Part shown: positions 43,704-51,528 of the stretch, piece by piece | How the letters are laid out: each line of letters starts with the position of its first letter | Numbering within the stretch: position 1 is the stretch's first letter | NCBI GenBank assembly: GCA_902766745.1 | Contig: CACXES010000141.1 | Span: 122,759 to 186,758, forward strand | Reading direction: 5' to 3' | Source of the DNA: an uncultured Ruminococcus sp. | Lineage (GTDB): Bacteria; Bacillota; Clostridia; Monoglobales; Monoglobaceae | DNA length: 64,000 nucleotides | Translations under genes and position numbers: made by a program | Notes under the pieces: model-generated | What the model was told of the DNA's origin: nothing | Database searches by the model: none | Seen by the model: the letters and a program-made list of their open reading frames with translations, nothing else

Positions 43704-44960
43704 ATGTGTAAGCTGATAATAAACGGGGGTAGAAGGCTTTGCGGCGAAATTCCCGTTCAGGGCAGCAAGAATGCGGCGCTGCCGATTTTGGCGGCGGCAT
43801 TGCTCACGGACGAGGAGTGTATTATACATAATTGTCCCGATATAACCGACGTCGCCGCAGCAATTGAAATACTGCGGCAGCTTGGTGCGGAGGCAGAGCT
43901 TGAAGCTAATACGGTCATAGTTTGCGCTCGTAATATTTGCAGCGACAAAATACCTAAATCGCTTATGGGAAAAATGAGGTCGTCAGTGATGTTCCTGGGG
44001 GCGATACTTGCACGGTGCGGCACTGCATCGGTATATAGCCCGGGCGGCTGTAACCTGGGCGACAGACCGATAGACATTCATCTGCGCTCGCTGAGGAAGC
44101 TGGGCGTCAGGATTGTCCGGAGCGGTGACGGGATTGTATGCTGTGCGGATGAGCCGGTGTCCGGTGATGTGACGATGCTTTACCCGAGCGTCGGAGCCAC
44201 CGAGAATATCATGCTTCTGTGCGCCGGGTGCGGCAGAGGCGTAAGGGTTTACAATGCGGCGAGGGAACCGGAAATTGTGGATTTGCAGAATTTTTTAAAT
44301 TTTATGGGTGCCGACATATGCGGTGCCGGAACCGAGCTTATACGGATAAATCCGTCAGGGAATATGCACGGCTGTGAATATACGATTATGCCGGACAGAG
44401 TTGCTGCGGCAACCTATGCCTGCGGTGCGGCGATATGCGGCGGCAGAGTGCGGCTTCTCGGAGCGGAGGCGGAGCATATGCGAATTATGCTTGCCGCGCT
44501 GGAGTCGGCAGGATGTGATGTTTTAAAAGATGAGGGTGCGGTCACGGTTGCCATGGAGGGCAGACCCCGAGCAATAGAAATGATAAAAACCTTGCCTTAT
44601 CCCGGATTTCCTACGGATATGCAGCCCTTGCTTGGAGCGGTGTTGACAGTGGCGGACGGCGACAGCGAGATTCGGGAGACGATATTCAGCAGACGCTTCG
44701 GATATACCTGTGGACTTGCGGCGTTGGGGGCGGATATGCGTGCGGACGGGTGTTCGCTTAAAATCCGAGGCAGACAGACCCTCACCGGTGCAGATGTGAC
44801 GGCACCGGATCTGCGCGGCGGTGCGGCACTTGCGTTGGGCGGACTTGCGGCGCACGGAATAACACGCATCGGCGGTGTTTGCCATATAGACAGGGGCTAT
44901 GAGAGGATAGAGGAAAGCTTTGCAGCTCTTGGCGCAGATATAATGCGGTGCGGGGACTGA
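43704..44960 (+). CDS. murA: UDP-GlcNAc 1-carboxyvinyltransferase
   Basis: 418 residues. GSKNAALP (Lys22) and SPGGCNLGDRPID with the catalytic Cys116, the residue alkylated by fosfomycin; so the protein is predicted to have the fosfomycin-sensitive form. It transfers enolpyruvate to UDP-GlcNAc, the first committed murein step. Inverted-fold EPSP-synthase architecture, normal length. Placed between murG and ftsQ, as in several Clostridia and Bacillus (murAA is elsewhere in some). The N-terminal block is richer in Cys than usual. Confidence 0.96.
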   Translation: MCKLIINGGRRLCGEIPVQGSKNAALPILAAALLTDEECIIHNCPDITDVAAAIEILRQLGAEAELEANTVIVCARNICSDKIPKSLMGKMRSSVMFLGAILARCGTASVYSPGGCNLGDRPIDIHLRSLRKLGVRIVRSGDGIVCCADEPVSGDVTMLYPSVGATENIMLLCAGCGRGVRVYNAAREPEIVDLQNFLNFMGADICGAGTELIRINPSGNMHGCEYTIMPDRVAAATYACGAAICGGRVRLLGAEAEHMRIMLAALESAGCDVLKDEGAVTVAMEGRPRAIEMIKTLPYPGFPTDMQPLLGAVLTVADGDSEIRETIFSRRFGYTCGLAALGADMRADGCSLKIRGRQTLTGADVTAPDLRGGAALALGGLAAHGITRIGGVCHIDRGYERIEESFAALGADIMRCGD

Positions 44961-45042
44961 GAAATATGTCTGCGGATTGTCTTCGGATTTGCTTACGGAG
45001 GCAATCCGCAAAATGTATCTAATACGGCAGGAGGATGAAATT

Positions 45043-46260
45043 ATGAGTAAGGAACCTGTGAGTCGCGGTGAGCGGCGGAAAAAAAGAGGGGGCGGCTCTG
45101 TCCGAATCCCCGTATTGCTTTGCATACTGGCAGTTGTGGTAGCGGCGGCGTTCGCTCTGACTCTGCCGGTGTTTAATGTAACAGAGGTGTACTGTGAAGG
45201 CAATTCTGCCGTAAAATATGAGGATATAATGAATGCGGCAAGGATAGACACGGGAAAGAACATCTTTCTTGAGAATCTGGGCGGTGCCGAACGAAGGATT
45301 GAAGCTATTCCGAGGGTTAAGTCTGCGGAGCTGAAGCGGATATTTCCGAACAGAATCTGTATAACGGTAGTTGAAAGAGAGGCTTATGCCTATATCTCGA
45401 CAGGCGGCGGATATGCCCTTGTTGCCGATGACGGGAGCGTGATTGAAATTCCCGACGGTGATACCTCTGCAAGGATAAGTCAAGCCAAAATTCCTGTGTT
45501 TGACAGTGATGATACGAATGCAGAGGAGGACAAGCCTTCCTCTGCAAAAGAAAATAAAAACAGTGATGGTTCTGAGAGTGAGGACACCGAGAGCGATGAG
45601 GATAAAGAAAATTCCGACAACGCTGCAGAGAGCGGCGAGGGTGAGACGAAGGCTGCGGAAACCGAAGCTGCGGACGGCGGCGAACAGGGTTCGGAGATAG
45701 AAAACGTACCCTTGACGGTAGGTGTGGAGCTTAAAGATGCGGCTGAGGGCAAAAAGGCGGAAGCTGATAACGCCGACGGACTTTCAAAAATTTTTGAGCT
45801 ATGCCGCGGCTTGAAGGGTGCAGACCTTTTGAACAGGACTACATATATAAATATTGAAAATATTGAGGATATAAGGCTGGTAATAGAAAACCGTCTTGAG
45901 GTATTGCTTGGGAAGGCGGATAATATTGATTATCGCTGTAAGTTTCTTGCGGAGGTTATAAATACAAAAATTTCCGCATCGGAGTCGGTAATACTCGATT
46001 ACAGAGGTGATGATATTTATGCGGAAAACCGTGACGATGGCAAGGCGAGAGTAGATGCCTCGGTGAGGAAGAAGGCCGAGAGTAAAAGTAATGCCGATAA
46101 GTCGTCAGGGAGTACGAATACGGAAAGCGGACAAGACAGAGAAAATGCGGGGACAGCAGATTCGGATAGTGATTCTGAAAGTGATACGGGCAGCGGAACG
46201 GACGGCAGTGCAAAAAGGACGAATTCCACAGACCTTTCTGAGGATGAAGAGGAAGAATAA
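45043..46260 (+). CDS. ftsQ: FtsQ/DivIB-like division protein with acidic insert and tail
   Basis: 405 residues from ATG 45043 after AGGAGG; the frame upstream to 44977 has no binding site. Basic cytoplasmic start, transmembrane helix (22-42), POTRA domain (45-112) and beta domain. The beta domain is interrupted by a Glu/Asp/Ser-rich insert (about 155-222), and a second acidic Ser-rich tail covers 348-405. DivIB proteins are usually 250-290 residues, so over 120 residues are low-complexity additions. Scaffold for the FtsQLB complex. Last gene of the dcw block, ended by the terminator at 46270. Confidence 0.9.
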   Translation: MSKEPVSRGERRKKRGGGSVRIPVLLCILAVVVAAAFALTLPVFNVTEVYCEGNSAVKYEDIMNAARIDTGKNIFLENLGGAERRIEAIPRVKSAELKRIFPNRICITVVEREAYAYISTGGGYALVADDGSVIEIPDGDTSARISQAKIPVFDSDDTNAEEDKPSSAKENKNSDGSESEDTESDEDKENSDNAAESGEGETKAAETEAADGGEQGSEIENVPLTVGVELKDAAEGKKAEADNADGLSKIFELCRGLKGADLLNRTTYINIENIEDIRLVIENRLEVLLGKADNIDYRCKFLAEVINTKISASESVILDYRGDDIYAENRDDGKARVDASVRKKAESKSNADKSSGSTNTESGQDRENAGTADSDSDSESDTGSGTDGSAKRTNSTDLSEDEEEE

Positions 46261-46269
46261 TAATATAAG

Positions 46270-46308
46270 AAGCGCACAGATGAGAATTTCTCACCTGTGC
46301 GCTTTTTT
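46270..46308 (+). terminator. Intrinsic terminator of the dcw cluster
   Basis: AAGCGCACAG and TGAGAA pair with TTCTCA and CTGTGCGCTT, followed by six T. It separates ftsQ from the lysis cassette. Confidence 0.92.
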
Positions 46309-46340
46309 GTTGTCTGCTCGGTATGCGTAACAGCTTGGCG

Positions 46341-46379
46341 ATGAAAGCTTCTTTCACGTTATCCATAATGCGGATATAA
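46341..46379 (+). other. Candidate 12-codon mini-ORF, copy 1
   Basis: ATG...TAA, predicted peptide MKASFTLSIMRI. The coding bases of the first half are self-complementary (TGAAAG/CTTTCA). It resembles the mini-ORF at 63843-63881 in sequence, length and stop codon. The ribosome binding site is weak here. Downstream (46400-46448) lie a CGCAC/GTGCG hairpin, a 12-bp palindrome TCGATTAATCGA and flanking AGAGG/CCTCT. Nothing else recognised in the 46309-46573 gap apart from a duplicated TGGCACTGC at about 46490-46510. Confidence 0.3.
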
Positions 46380-46573
46380 ATGCCGTATATCGAACGGTAC
46401 GCACGCCGGTGCGAGAGGTGTCGATTAATCGATTAACGGTTAGCCTCTTACTCGATTTCGGACAGACAGAAAAAGCTGCATTGACTATATGTGGCACTGC
46501 ATGGCACTGCGGAATATTATATAATACAAATGCAGGAGGAAACTGATATCAACAGAGAGGAGATGAACTAAGG

Positions 46574-46837
46574 ATGAACGAGCAGGAAATTTATGAAAGA
46601 ATGACTTCGGCAGAGCAGTCGGTAAAGTCAGCACATCACAGGATAGGCGAGATTGCGGAGGAGAGCAAGAGTATTGCGGAGGTTCTTGTGGAGATGAAGT
46701 ATATGCGGCGTGACCTGAACGAGCTTATAGCTCGGGTAAGTCAAATTGAAAGACGTCCGGCACGCAGATACGATGTAATAATAACCGCCGTGATCACCGC
46801 AGTTATTACAGCGGCGGTAAGCTTTTTTATCAAGTAA
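46574..46837 (+). CDS. XhlA-like phage lysis accessory protein
   Basis: 87 residues. A hydrophilic N-terminal coiled coil (about 1-60) followed by a C-terminal transmembrane helix (VIITAVITAVITAAVSFF). This matches haemolysin XhlA proteins of phage PBSX and relatives, which work with a holin and an endolysin. First gene of a three-gene cassette with phage-like spacing, behind a good AGAGAGGAG binding site. No other phage genes flank it. Confidence 0.8.
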   Translation: MNEQEIYERMTSAEQSVKSAHHRIGEIAEESKSIAEVLVEMKYMRRDLNELIARVSQIERRPARRYDVIITAVITAVITAAVSFFIK

Positions 46838-46890
46838 TTTCAGATGTCAGCCCTGCATATTTATAAGTATAAGGAGGAGGTGAGCATAAT

Positions 46891-47154
46891 ATGAAAATAT
46901 CAGCAGGAACTGCGGCGAGGACGATTTGCCTTGCTTTGGCGCTTATAAACCAGCTTCTGACCGTATTCGGAAAAAAGGTAATACCCTTTGCAGACGATGA
47001 TATATACACGGTGGTGAGCGCAGTGTTTACGATCGGAGCGTCAGCTGCGGCATGGTGGAAGAATAACAGCTTTACCGAGGCGGCACGGACGGCGGACGAG
47101 CTTTTAAAAATCGAAAAACAGCAGAGAAAGGCAGAAAAGAAAAAGGAGGGATAA
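46891..47154 (+). CDS. Holin, XhlB/SPP1 type
   Basis: 87 residues. Two hydrophobic segments (about 8-25 and 36-55) and a strongly basic C-terminus (QQRKAEKKKEG), the pattern of SPP1-family holins (XhlB). ALALINQLLTVFGKKVIPF and AAWWKNNSFTEAA are characteristic. Holins open the membrane so that the endolysin reaches the wall. Preceded by AGGAGGAGG and separated from the amidase gene by one base. Confidence 0.88.
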   Translation: MKISAGTAARTICLALALINQLLTVFGKKVIPFADDDIYTVVSAVFTIGASAAAWWKNNSFTEAARTADELLKIEKQQRKAEKKKEG

Positions 47155-47155
47155 T

Positions 47156-47956
47156 ATGATTATCGGAATAAACTGCGGACACACAGTCAAAGGAACAGTC
47201 GGCAGCGGTGCGGTCGGATACCTAAACGAAAGTGACGAAACCCGTGCTGTGGGCTATCCGCTGATGAAAAAGCTGAGAGAGCTCGGGCATACGGTGATTG
47301 ACTGTACCGATGACAGGTCGGCGACTGTTTCGGAAAACTTAAGAAAAATCTGTGAGCTTGCCAACAGACAGTGGCTTGATATGTTCTTGTCGATTCACTT
47401 TAATTCCGGCGGCGGCAAGGGCTGTGAGGCGTACACCTACGACGGCACCGATAAGGCGTGTGCAGGGAAAATGCTTACGGCACTGAAAAATGCCGGCTTT
47501 ACGGACCGAGGTATAAAGGACGGGTCCCGCCTTTACGTTGTGCGTAATACAAAGGCACCTGCCTGTCTTTTGGAGGTCTGCTTTGTGGATAGCATTACTG
47601 ACTCGGAGCTGTACCGCAGGCTCGGCGGCGACGGAGTTGCGGATATTTTGTGCAGAGCAATCGCAGGAAGAGTGCCGGAGTATGAAGGCGATAGCAATGA
47701 GAAGGGAGAGCTTGATATGAGTCAATACGAGGAGCTTAAAGGTATGATAGAGGGGATAGACAGAAAGCTCGAGAAGCTGGAGAATCCCATGATATACAAT
47801 TATATCGATGATAATATGCCCGAGTGGGCGAGAGCCACGGTGGAAAAGCTCTCGAGCAGAGGAGTGCTGCTCGGAGACGGAGACGGCTTGAAGCTGAGCG
47901 AAGATATGCTTCGCATGCTTGTAATTTGCGACCGTGCCGGGGTTTTTGATAAGTAA
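47156..47956 (+). CDS. N-acetylmuramoyl-L-alanine amidase (endolysin)
   Basis: 266 residues, no signal peptide. Amidase_3 zinc domain (1-180): GINCGHT (His), the Glu in LNESDETR, FLSIHFNSGGG (His) and LLEVCFVDS (catalytic Glu). A coiled-coil linker (about 200-225) and a C-terminal module with EWARATVEKLSSRGVL and GDGDGLKLSEDMLRM, reminiscent of SLH-like repeats in clostridial phage endolysins. Cleaves the MurNAc-L-Ala amide bond. Lack of a signal peptide fits holin-dependent release from the genes just upstream. Confidence 0.92.
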   Translation: MIIGINCGHTVKGTVGSGAVGYLNESDETRAVGYPLMKKLRELGHTVIDCTDDRSATVSENLRKICELANRQWLDMFLSIHFNSGGGKGCEAYTYDGTDKACAGKMLTALKNAGFTDRGIKDGSRLYVVRNTKAPACLLEVCFVDSITDSELYRRLGGDGVADILCRAIAGRVPEYEGDSNEKGELDMSQYEELKGMIEGIDRKLEKLENPMIYNYIDDNMPEWARATVEKLSSRGVLLGDGDGLKLSEDMLRMLVICDRAGVFDK

Positions 47957-47966
47957 ATCAATAACG

Positions 47967-47998
47967 AACACCGCCGCCCGAAATCGGGCGGCGGTGTT
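47967..47998. terminator. Hairpin between convergent amidase and gerW genes
   Basis: AACACCGCCGCCCGA pairs perfectly with TCGGGCGGCGGTGTT. No long T tract on either side, but position and stability suggest termination for both strands. Confidence 0.65.
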
Positions 47999-48002
47999 GA
48001 GC

Positions 48003-48473
48003 TTAAAGGTCAAAGGTCTCGGTGTCGTCTGCGGGGGCGTTGGACTCGGGGGCGGTATCGGCCGTGTCGTTTCTGTCCGCCTCCGGTTTTTTGAAGATTT
48101 CCGCAACCTTGTCAATTGCCGCAGGTGCCAAATCCAAAAGCCTGTCATAGATGCCGCTTTGACTGTTGACGGATATCATTCTGATTTTTCCGTTTCCGAC
48201 CACGAGAAAACCCTCGGGTGTGAGGGATATGCCGCCGCCGGTTGCGCCGCCGAACATATTTCGCGGCTCGCCGTCAAGGCTTTTCTTAGAGTTGTAATGC
48301 TCAAACTCTGAGCCGCCCACGCCGAAGCCTATACCAACCTTGGATATAGGGATAATAACGGTGCCGTCCGGTGAGTTTATCGGGTCGCCTACAATAGTGT
48401 TTACGTCAATCATTTCCTTAAGCCCCTGGAGGCCTGTGTACATGATGCCTTCAATCGGATGTTTTTCTGCCAT
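48003..48473 (-). CDS. gerW: GerW/YtfJ-family sporulation protein
   Basis: 156 residues. The glycine-rich core KVGIGFGVGGSEFE, FGGATGGGISLTPEGFLVV and IRMISVN is the GerW (YtfJ) signature; Bacillus GerW is a forespore protein affecting germination. The C-terminal 25 residues are acidic and variable. Overlaps the DUF2953 gene by 23 bp, reproducing the ytfI-ytfJ pair of Bacillus. Its presence supports a spore-forming host. Confidence 0.94.
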   Translation of the reverse strand: MAEKHPIEGIMYTGLQGLKEMIDVNTIVGDPINSPDGTVIIPISKVGIGFGVGGSEFEHYNSKKSLDGEPRNMFGGATGGGISLTPEGFLVVGNGKIRMISVNSQSGIYDRLLDLAPAAIDKVAEIFKKPEADRNDTADTAPESNAPADDTETFDL

Positions 48474-49158
48474 TATCTTTCACTTCCTTTTTGGAATTTG
48501 ATTTTAAATAGCTCAGACCGAGGGATATTGCTGCGGGAATTGCAGCATTGATAATATGCACGGGTCTGACCTTAATTATACTCTTTGCCTTTATATCAAA
48601 ACGCTTGCTGTAATAATCCGGGGTTATGTCTATCATGGGGAAGACGGTGCGCGTATATCTTGCCAAAATTGGAAACAGAATGCCTGCCGCGCCCCATATT
48701 GTGCCGTACAGCATTCCGGTGGATGCGGCGTTCCCCGTGCCAAAGTCAAGGGTTATACGCAGAGTAGGAATCTGTATTTTGTAGCGCATTGAGCCGAAAA
48801 ACCGCCGAAGCAACGAAATAAGATATGACAACTCGCCGTATACCGATCGGGCTTCGTCTGTGTTAAACCCTGTTTCAGGCTCAAAAACTCTGGATTTTAT
48901 CTCCTTTATTTTTTCGCTTATCGGCGAGGAGGCACCTCCGCCGCTGTCGGCTTCTGTCTCTGTGGTGCTGTCGACACCTTCGGTGTCGGAATCCTTCGTT
49001 TTCGAGGGAGCTGATACTATCGTCTTTTTGCAGAACCAGGTCTTGAGCAAAACCGTAAGCTGTTTGTTCTCAAGACGCAGGTCGAGTGTGAGATACGGTA
49101 CTGTTATAACAAGATATACAAGTGCTAAAATCAGCAGCACAGCAGCTATATACAGCAT
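48451..49158 (-). CDS. DUF2953 membrane protein (YtfI-like)
   Basis: 235 residues from ATG 49158, 8 nt after GAGG; a GTG at 49164 is too close. Short N-terminal helix (about 2-20), a Ser/Glu-rich linker near 55-85, then the conserved RYKIQIPTLRITLDFGTGNAASTGMLYG region of DUF2953. A possible second helix lies near 160-180. Function unknown, but its fixed partnership with gerW suggests a spore-related role. Cotranscribed with scpB upstream. Confidence 0.85.
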   Translation of the reverse strand: MLYIAAVLLILALVYLVITVPYLTLDLRLENKQLTVLLKTWFCKKTIVSAPSKTKDSDTEGVDSTTETEADSGGGASSPISEKIKEIKSRVFEPETGFNTDEARSVYGELSYLISLLRRFFGSMRYKIQIPTLRITLDFGTGNAASTGMLYGTIWGAAGILFPILARYTRTVFPMIDITPDYYSKRFDIKAKSIIKVRPVHIINAAIPAAISLGLSYLKSNSKKEVKDNGRKTSD

Positions 49159-49176
49159 AATCACAGCCTCACTTTT

Positions 49177-49390
49177 TTAAATCTCCTTCGCCTCATTTTC
49201 GGCAGTATCGGATTTGGCGATATTGTTTTCCTCGGATTCGGATTCAGCGTCAGCAGCTTCAACAATATCGTTTTCGGCGGTATCGTAAGCTTCTCTTTCT
49301 CTTTCGCTTTCACTTGTAGATTCGTAAGCATCGCTTTCGCTTTCGAGTTTGTAAGCTTCGCTTTCGCTTGTGGGTTCGTAAGAAACGCTC
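49177..49390. repeat. Degenerate repeats encoding the ScpB acidic tail
   Basis: Units around TCGTAAGC and CGCTTTCGCTT recur on the plus strand (for example near 49323, 49350 and 49377). They encode Ser-Glu rich blocks beginning with Ala-Tyr. Confidence 0.65.
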
Positions 49391-49992
49391 TGCGTTGCTT
49401 CGATTTGAATTCCCATTTCGGTCTGACGGTAATCGGCAACCTCGTTCATCTCTATCTGTTCCGCATCCTCGGCGGTCTGACCGAGGGAGTCGAATTCCGG
49501 AAGCTCGTCAAGCTCCGACACGCCGAAGGCTCGCAGAAAATGCTGCGTTGTACCGAAAAGTATCGGTCTGCCGGGTGCATCAAGACGGCCTGTCTCCTCG
49601 ATGAAATTCCGCTCGATCAGGCGGTTTACTATATAATCGCAGTTTACGCCGCGTATATGCTCAATGGTGCTTCGTGTAACAGGCTGCTTATAGGCAACGA
49701 TGGACAAAACCTCGAGAGCTGCATTTGAAAGATTCTGCCGTCTGGGAGGCTCGGCAAGCCTGCCGACATACTCGGCATAGGCACCGTTGGTGCACATCTG
49801 ATAGCTGTCCTCCATGCGGATAATGTGAATGCCTCGCCGCTCATAGCTGTAGCTGTTCATCATTTTCTTCAGTATTTCACGGAGGGAACGCTTGTCCACA
49901 TCCGTAATATCGGCAAGGCGTTCAAGCTCCACCGCATCACCTGCCGCAAACAAAACGGCTTCGATTATTGCTTGTATTTCTCGGATTTCCAT
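49177..49992 (-). CDS. scpB: Segregation and condensation protein B with repetitive acidic tail
   Basis: 271 residues. Residues 1-170 are ScpB: two winged helices with EAVLFAAGDAV, RRQNLSNAALEVLSIVAYKQP, IEHIRGVNCDYIVNRLIE and RPILFGTTQHFLRAFG. ScpB with ScpA and SMC forms bacterial condensin. Residues 171-271 are a Glu/Ser/Ala tail with degenerate repeats (YEPTSESE, YKLESESD, YESTSESE), absent from usual 190-residue ScpB. Follows scpA by 15 bp. Confidence 0.93.
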   Translation of the reverse strand: MEIREIQAIIEAVLFAAGDAVELERLADITDVDKRSLREILKKMMNSYSYERRGIHIIRMEDSYQMCTNGAYAEYVGRLAEPPRRQNLSNAALEVLSIVAYKQPVTRSTIEHIRGVNCDYIVNRLIERNFIEETGRLDAPGRPILFGTTQHFLRAFGVSELDELPEFDSLGQTAEDAEQIEMNEVADYRQTEMGIQIEATQSVSYEPTSESEAYKLESESDAYESTSESEREREAYDTAENDIVEAADAESESEENNIAKSDTAENEAKEI

Positions 49993-50007
49993 AATAATCT
50001 CCCTAAA

Positions 50008-50775
50008 TTAATCCTCAAATTCGCTGATGTCAAGCTCGCCGTCATCCATGCGATATACGTTTGGGTTGGAAATATCTCCGTTATCGGAATATTCTACCCG
50101 GATTTTGTTAATTTTAATCAGCTCAAGTGTTGCCATAAATGAAGCAACAGCCTCTGCACGGCTTTTTACACCGTTAAACAGGTCCTTAAACAGCGTGGCG
50201 GACTTGGTCTTGAGCCGTGCCCAGATGATTGATACCCGTGAGCGAAGAGATACCTTTTCACGGCCGACGATCCCCTGAAAGGACTGTGTGGGCGGCGGCT
50301 GCTTGCGTTCCAGCTTCTGATATGCACGCTTATACGCCGCAAGCAGATTTTCCGGCGTCAGCGTGGCATAATTAAGCTCCGCAGGCGGTCTTTCGATTGC
50401 GTCGGGAGCCTTGAAGAACATGGATGAGCCAATGTTTTGCCTGTCCTTAAAAAAGCCTATTGATTCCTTTACCTTTTTATATTCGGTCAGGCGGCGAACA
50501 AGCTCCTCTCTGGGGTCTGTGCCGTCGTCCTCGTCATCCTCGGGCTTGGGCAGAAGCATTTTCGATTTTATCTGCAACAGCGTTGCCGCAAGCACAAGAA
50601 ACTCGCTTGATATTTCAAGATCCATCTCCTTCATGCTGTGCATAACCTCAAGATACTGATCGAGAATCACTGAGATGGGAATGTCATAGATGCTGACCTT
50701 ATTCTTTCGTATAAGCATTAAAAGCAGGTCAAGCGGTCCTTCAAAGCTGTCCAGCTTAAATTTCAACTGCTCCAT
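50008..50775 (-). CDS. scpA: Segregation and condensation protein A
   Basis: 255 residues. N-terminal FKLDSFEGPLDLLLMLIRKNKVSIYDIPIS is the kleisin signature that binds the SMC neck; the C-terminal winged helix (VASFMATLELIKINKIRVEYSDNGDI) binds the SMC head. The chain bridges SMC and ScpB in chromosome condensation. scpA, scpB, DUF2953 and gerW run in one direction with small gaps and probably form one transcript. Confidence 0.95.
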   Translation of the reverse strand: MEQLKFKLDSFEGPLDLLLMLIRKNKVSIYDIPISVILDQYLEVMHSMKEMDLEISSEFLVLAATLLQIKSKMLLPKPEDDEDDGTDPREELVRRLTEYKKVKESIGFFKDRQNIGSSMFFKAPDAIERPPAELNYATLTPENLLAAYKRAYQKLERKQPPPTQSFQGIVGREKVSLRSRVSIIWARLKTKSATLFKDLFNGVKSRAEAVASFMATLELIKINKIRVEYSDNGDISNPNVYRMDDGELDISEFED

Positions 50776-50822
50776 CAGAACACCCTTTTCTAAAACTTAG
50801 CCTTTGTCGGTTAAATATATCA

Positions 50823-51509
50823 TTAGTGAATAAAGATACGGATAATATTTTCGTAGAAGTTCATTACACCCGCACGGCAAAAGCCGAGGAAGGTGTTAAA
50901 GCCGGGCAAATTTATCAGTATAAGCAGTATGATAAATCCGTAGCGCTCGTAATCCATCAGCTTAAAATAAAGGTTCTGAGGAAGTATCGCAGTCAGAACC
51001 TTTGACCCGTCAAGCGGAGGAATGGGAATGAGGTTAAATATCCCCAAGCCTAAATTTATAACCACAAGGTAGTCCGCAATGGTGTAGAAAACGCTTGCCA
51101 AGGTAAAGCCTATCCCTGTGGGACTTGCGAATGACATCCTTCCGAGAATCACGGAAAAAATCATGGCGATAAATGCAAGGATAAAGTTCGACAGAGGCCC
51201 GGCAAGCGAGGTAAAGATCATGCCGCCCTTTTTGTTCCTGAAGTTCCACGGATTGACCGGCACAGGCTTTGCCCAGCCGAAGCCGAACAGGAACAGACAC
51301 AGCGCACCAAAGGGATCCAGGTGTGCAAACGGATTTAACGAAAGCCTTCCCGAATACTTTGCGGTATTGTCGCCGACTGCGTAAGCCGCCAGACCGTGGG
51401 ACAGCTCGTGTATGCTGAGCGACAGCAGGACGCAGAATGCGGTTATTAATATATAAGTCACCTTCTGCCCGAAGGACAATGAAGAATTGCCAAGTATTGA
51501 AAGCAGCAT
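50823..51509 (-). CDS. Site-2-protease-family membrane zinc metalloprotease (M50, YwhC-like)
   Basis: 228 residues with about five or six membrane helices. The zinc motif HELSHGLAAY (HExxH) lies in an early helix, and the third ligand is in NLIPIPPLDGSKVL. SLNPFAHLDPFGALCLF and AGPLSNFILA are typical of the small YwhC branch, which lacks the PDZ domain of RseP/SpoIVFB. Substrates unknown. Located between lysA and scpA, as in several Firmicutes. Confidence 0.94.
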   Translation of the reverse strand: MLLSILGNSSLSFGQKVTYILITAFCVLLSLSIHELSHGLAAYAVGDNTAKYSGRLSLNPFAHLDPFGALCLFLFGFGWAKPVPVNPWNFRNKKGGMIFTSLAGPLSNFILAFIAMIFSVILGRMSFASPTGIGFTLASVFYTIADYLVVINLGLGIFNLIPIPPLDGSKVLTAILPQNLYFKLMDYERYGFIILLILINLPGFNTFLGFCRAGVMNFYENIIRIFIH

Positions 51510-51528
51510 AAGCCTTTACCTCCCGATA

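Noticed and set aside
46481..46525. TTGACT and TATAAT as promoter of the lysis cassette
   Set aside because: Spacing is 33 bp, far from 17; either the -10 box works with another -35 or a different sigma factor is used.
47339..48148. 269-codon minus-strand frame across the amidase gene end
   Set aside because: Crosses the convergent terminator and overlaps two well-supported genes in other frames; no motif.
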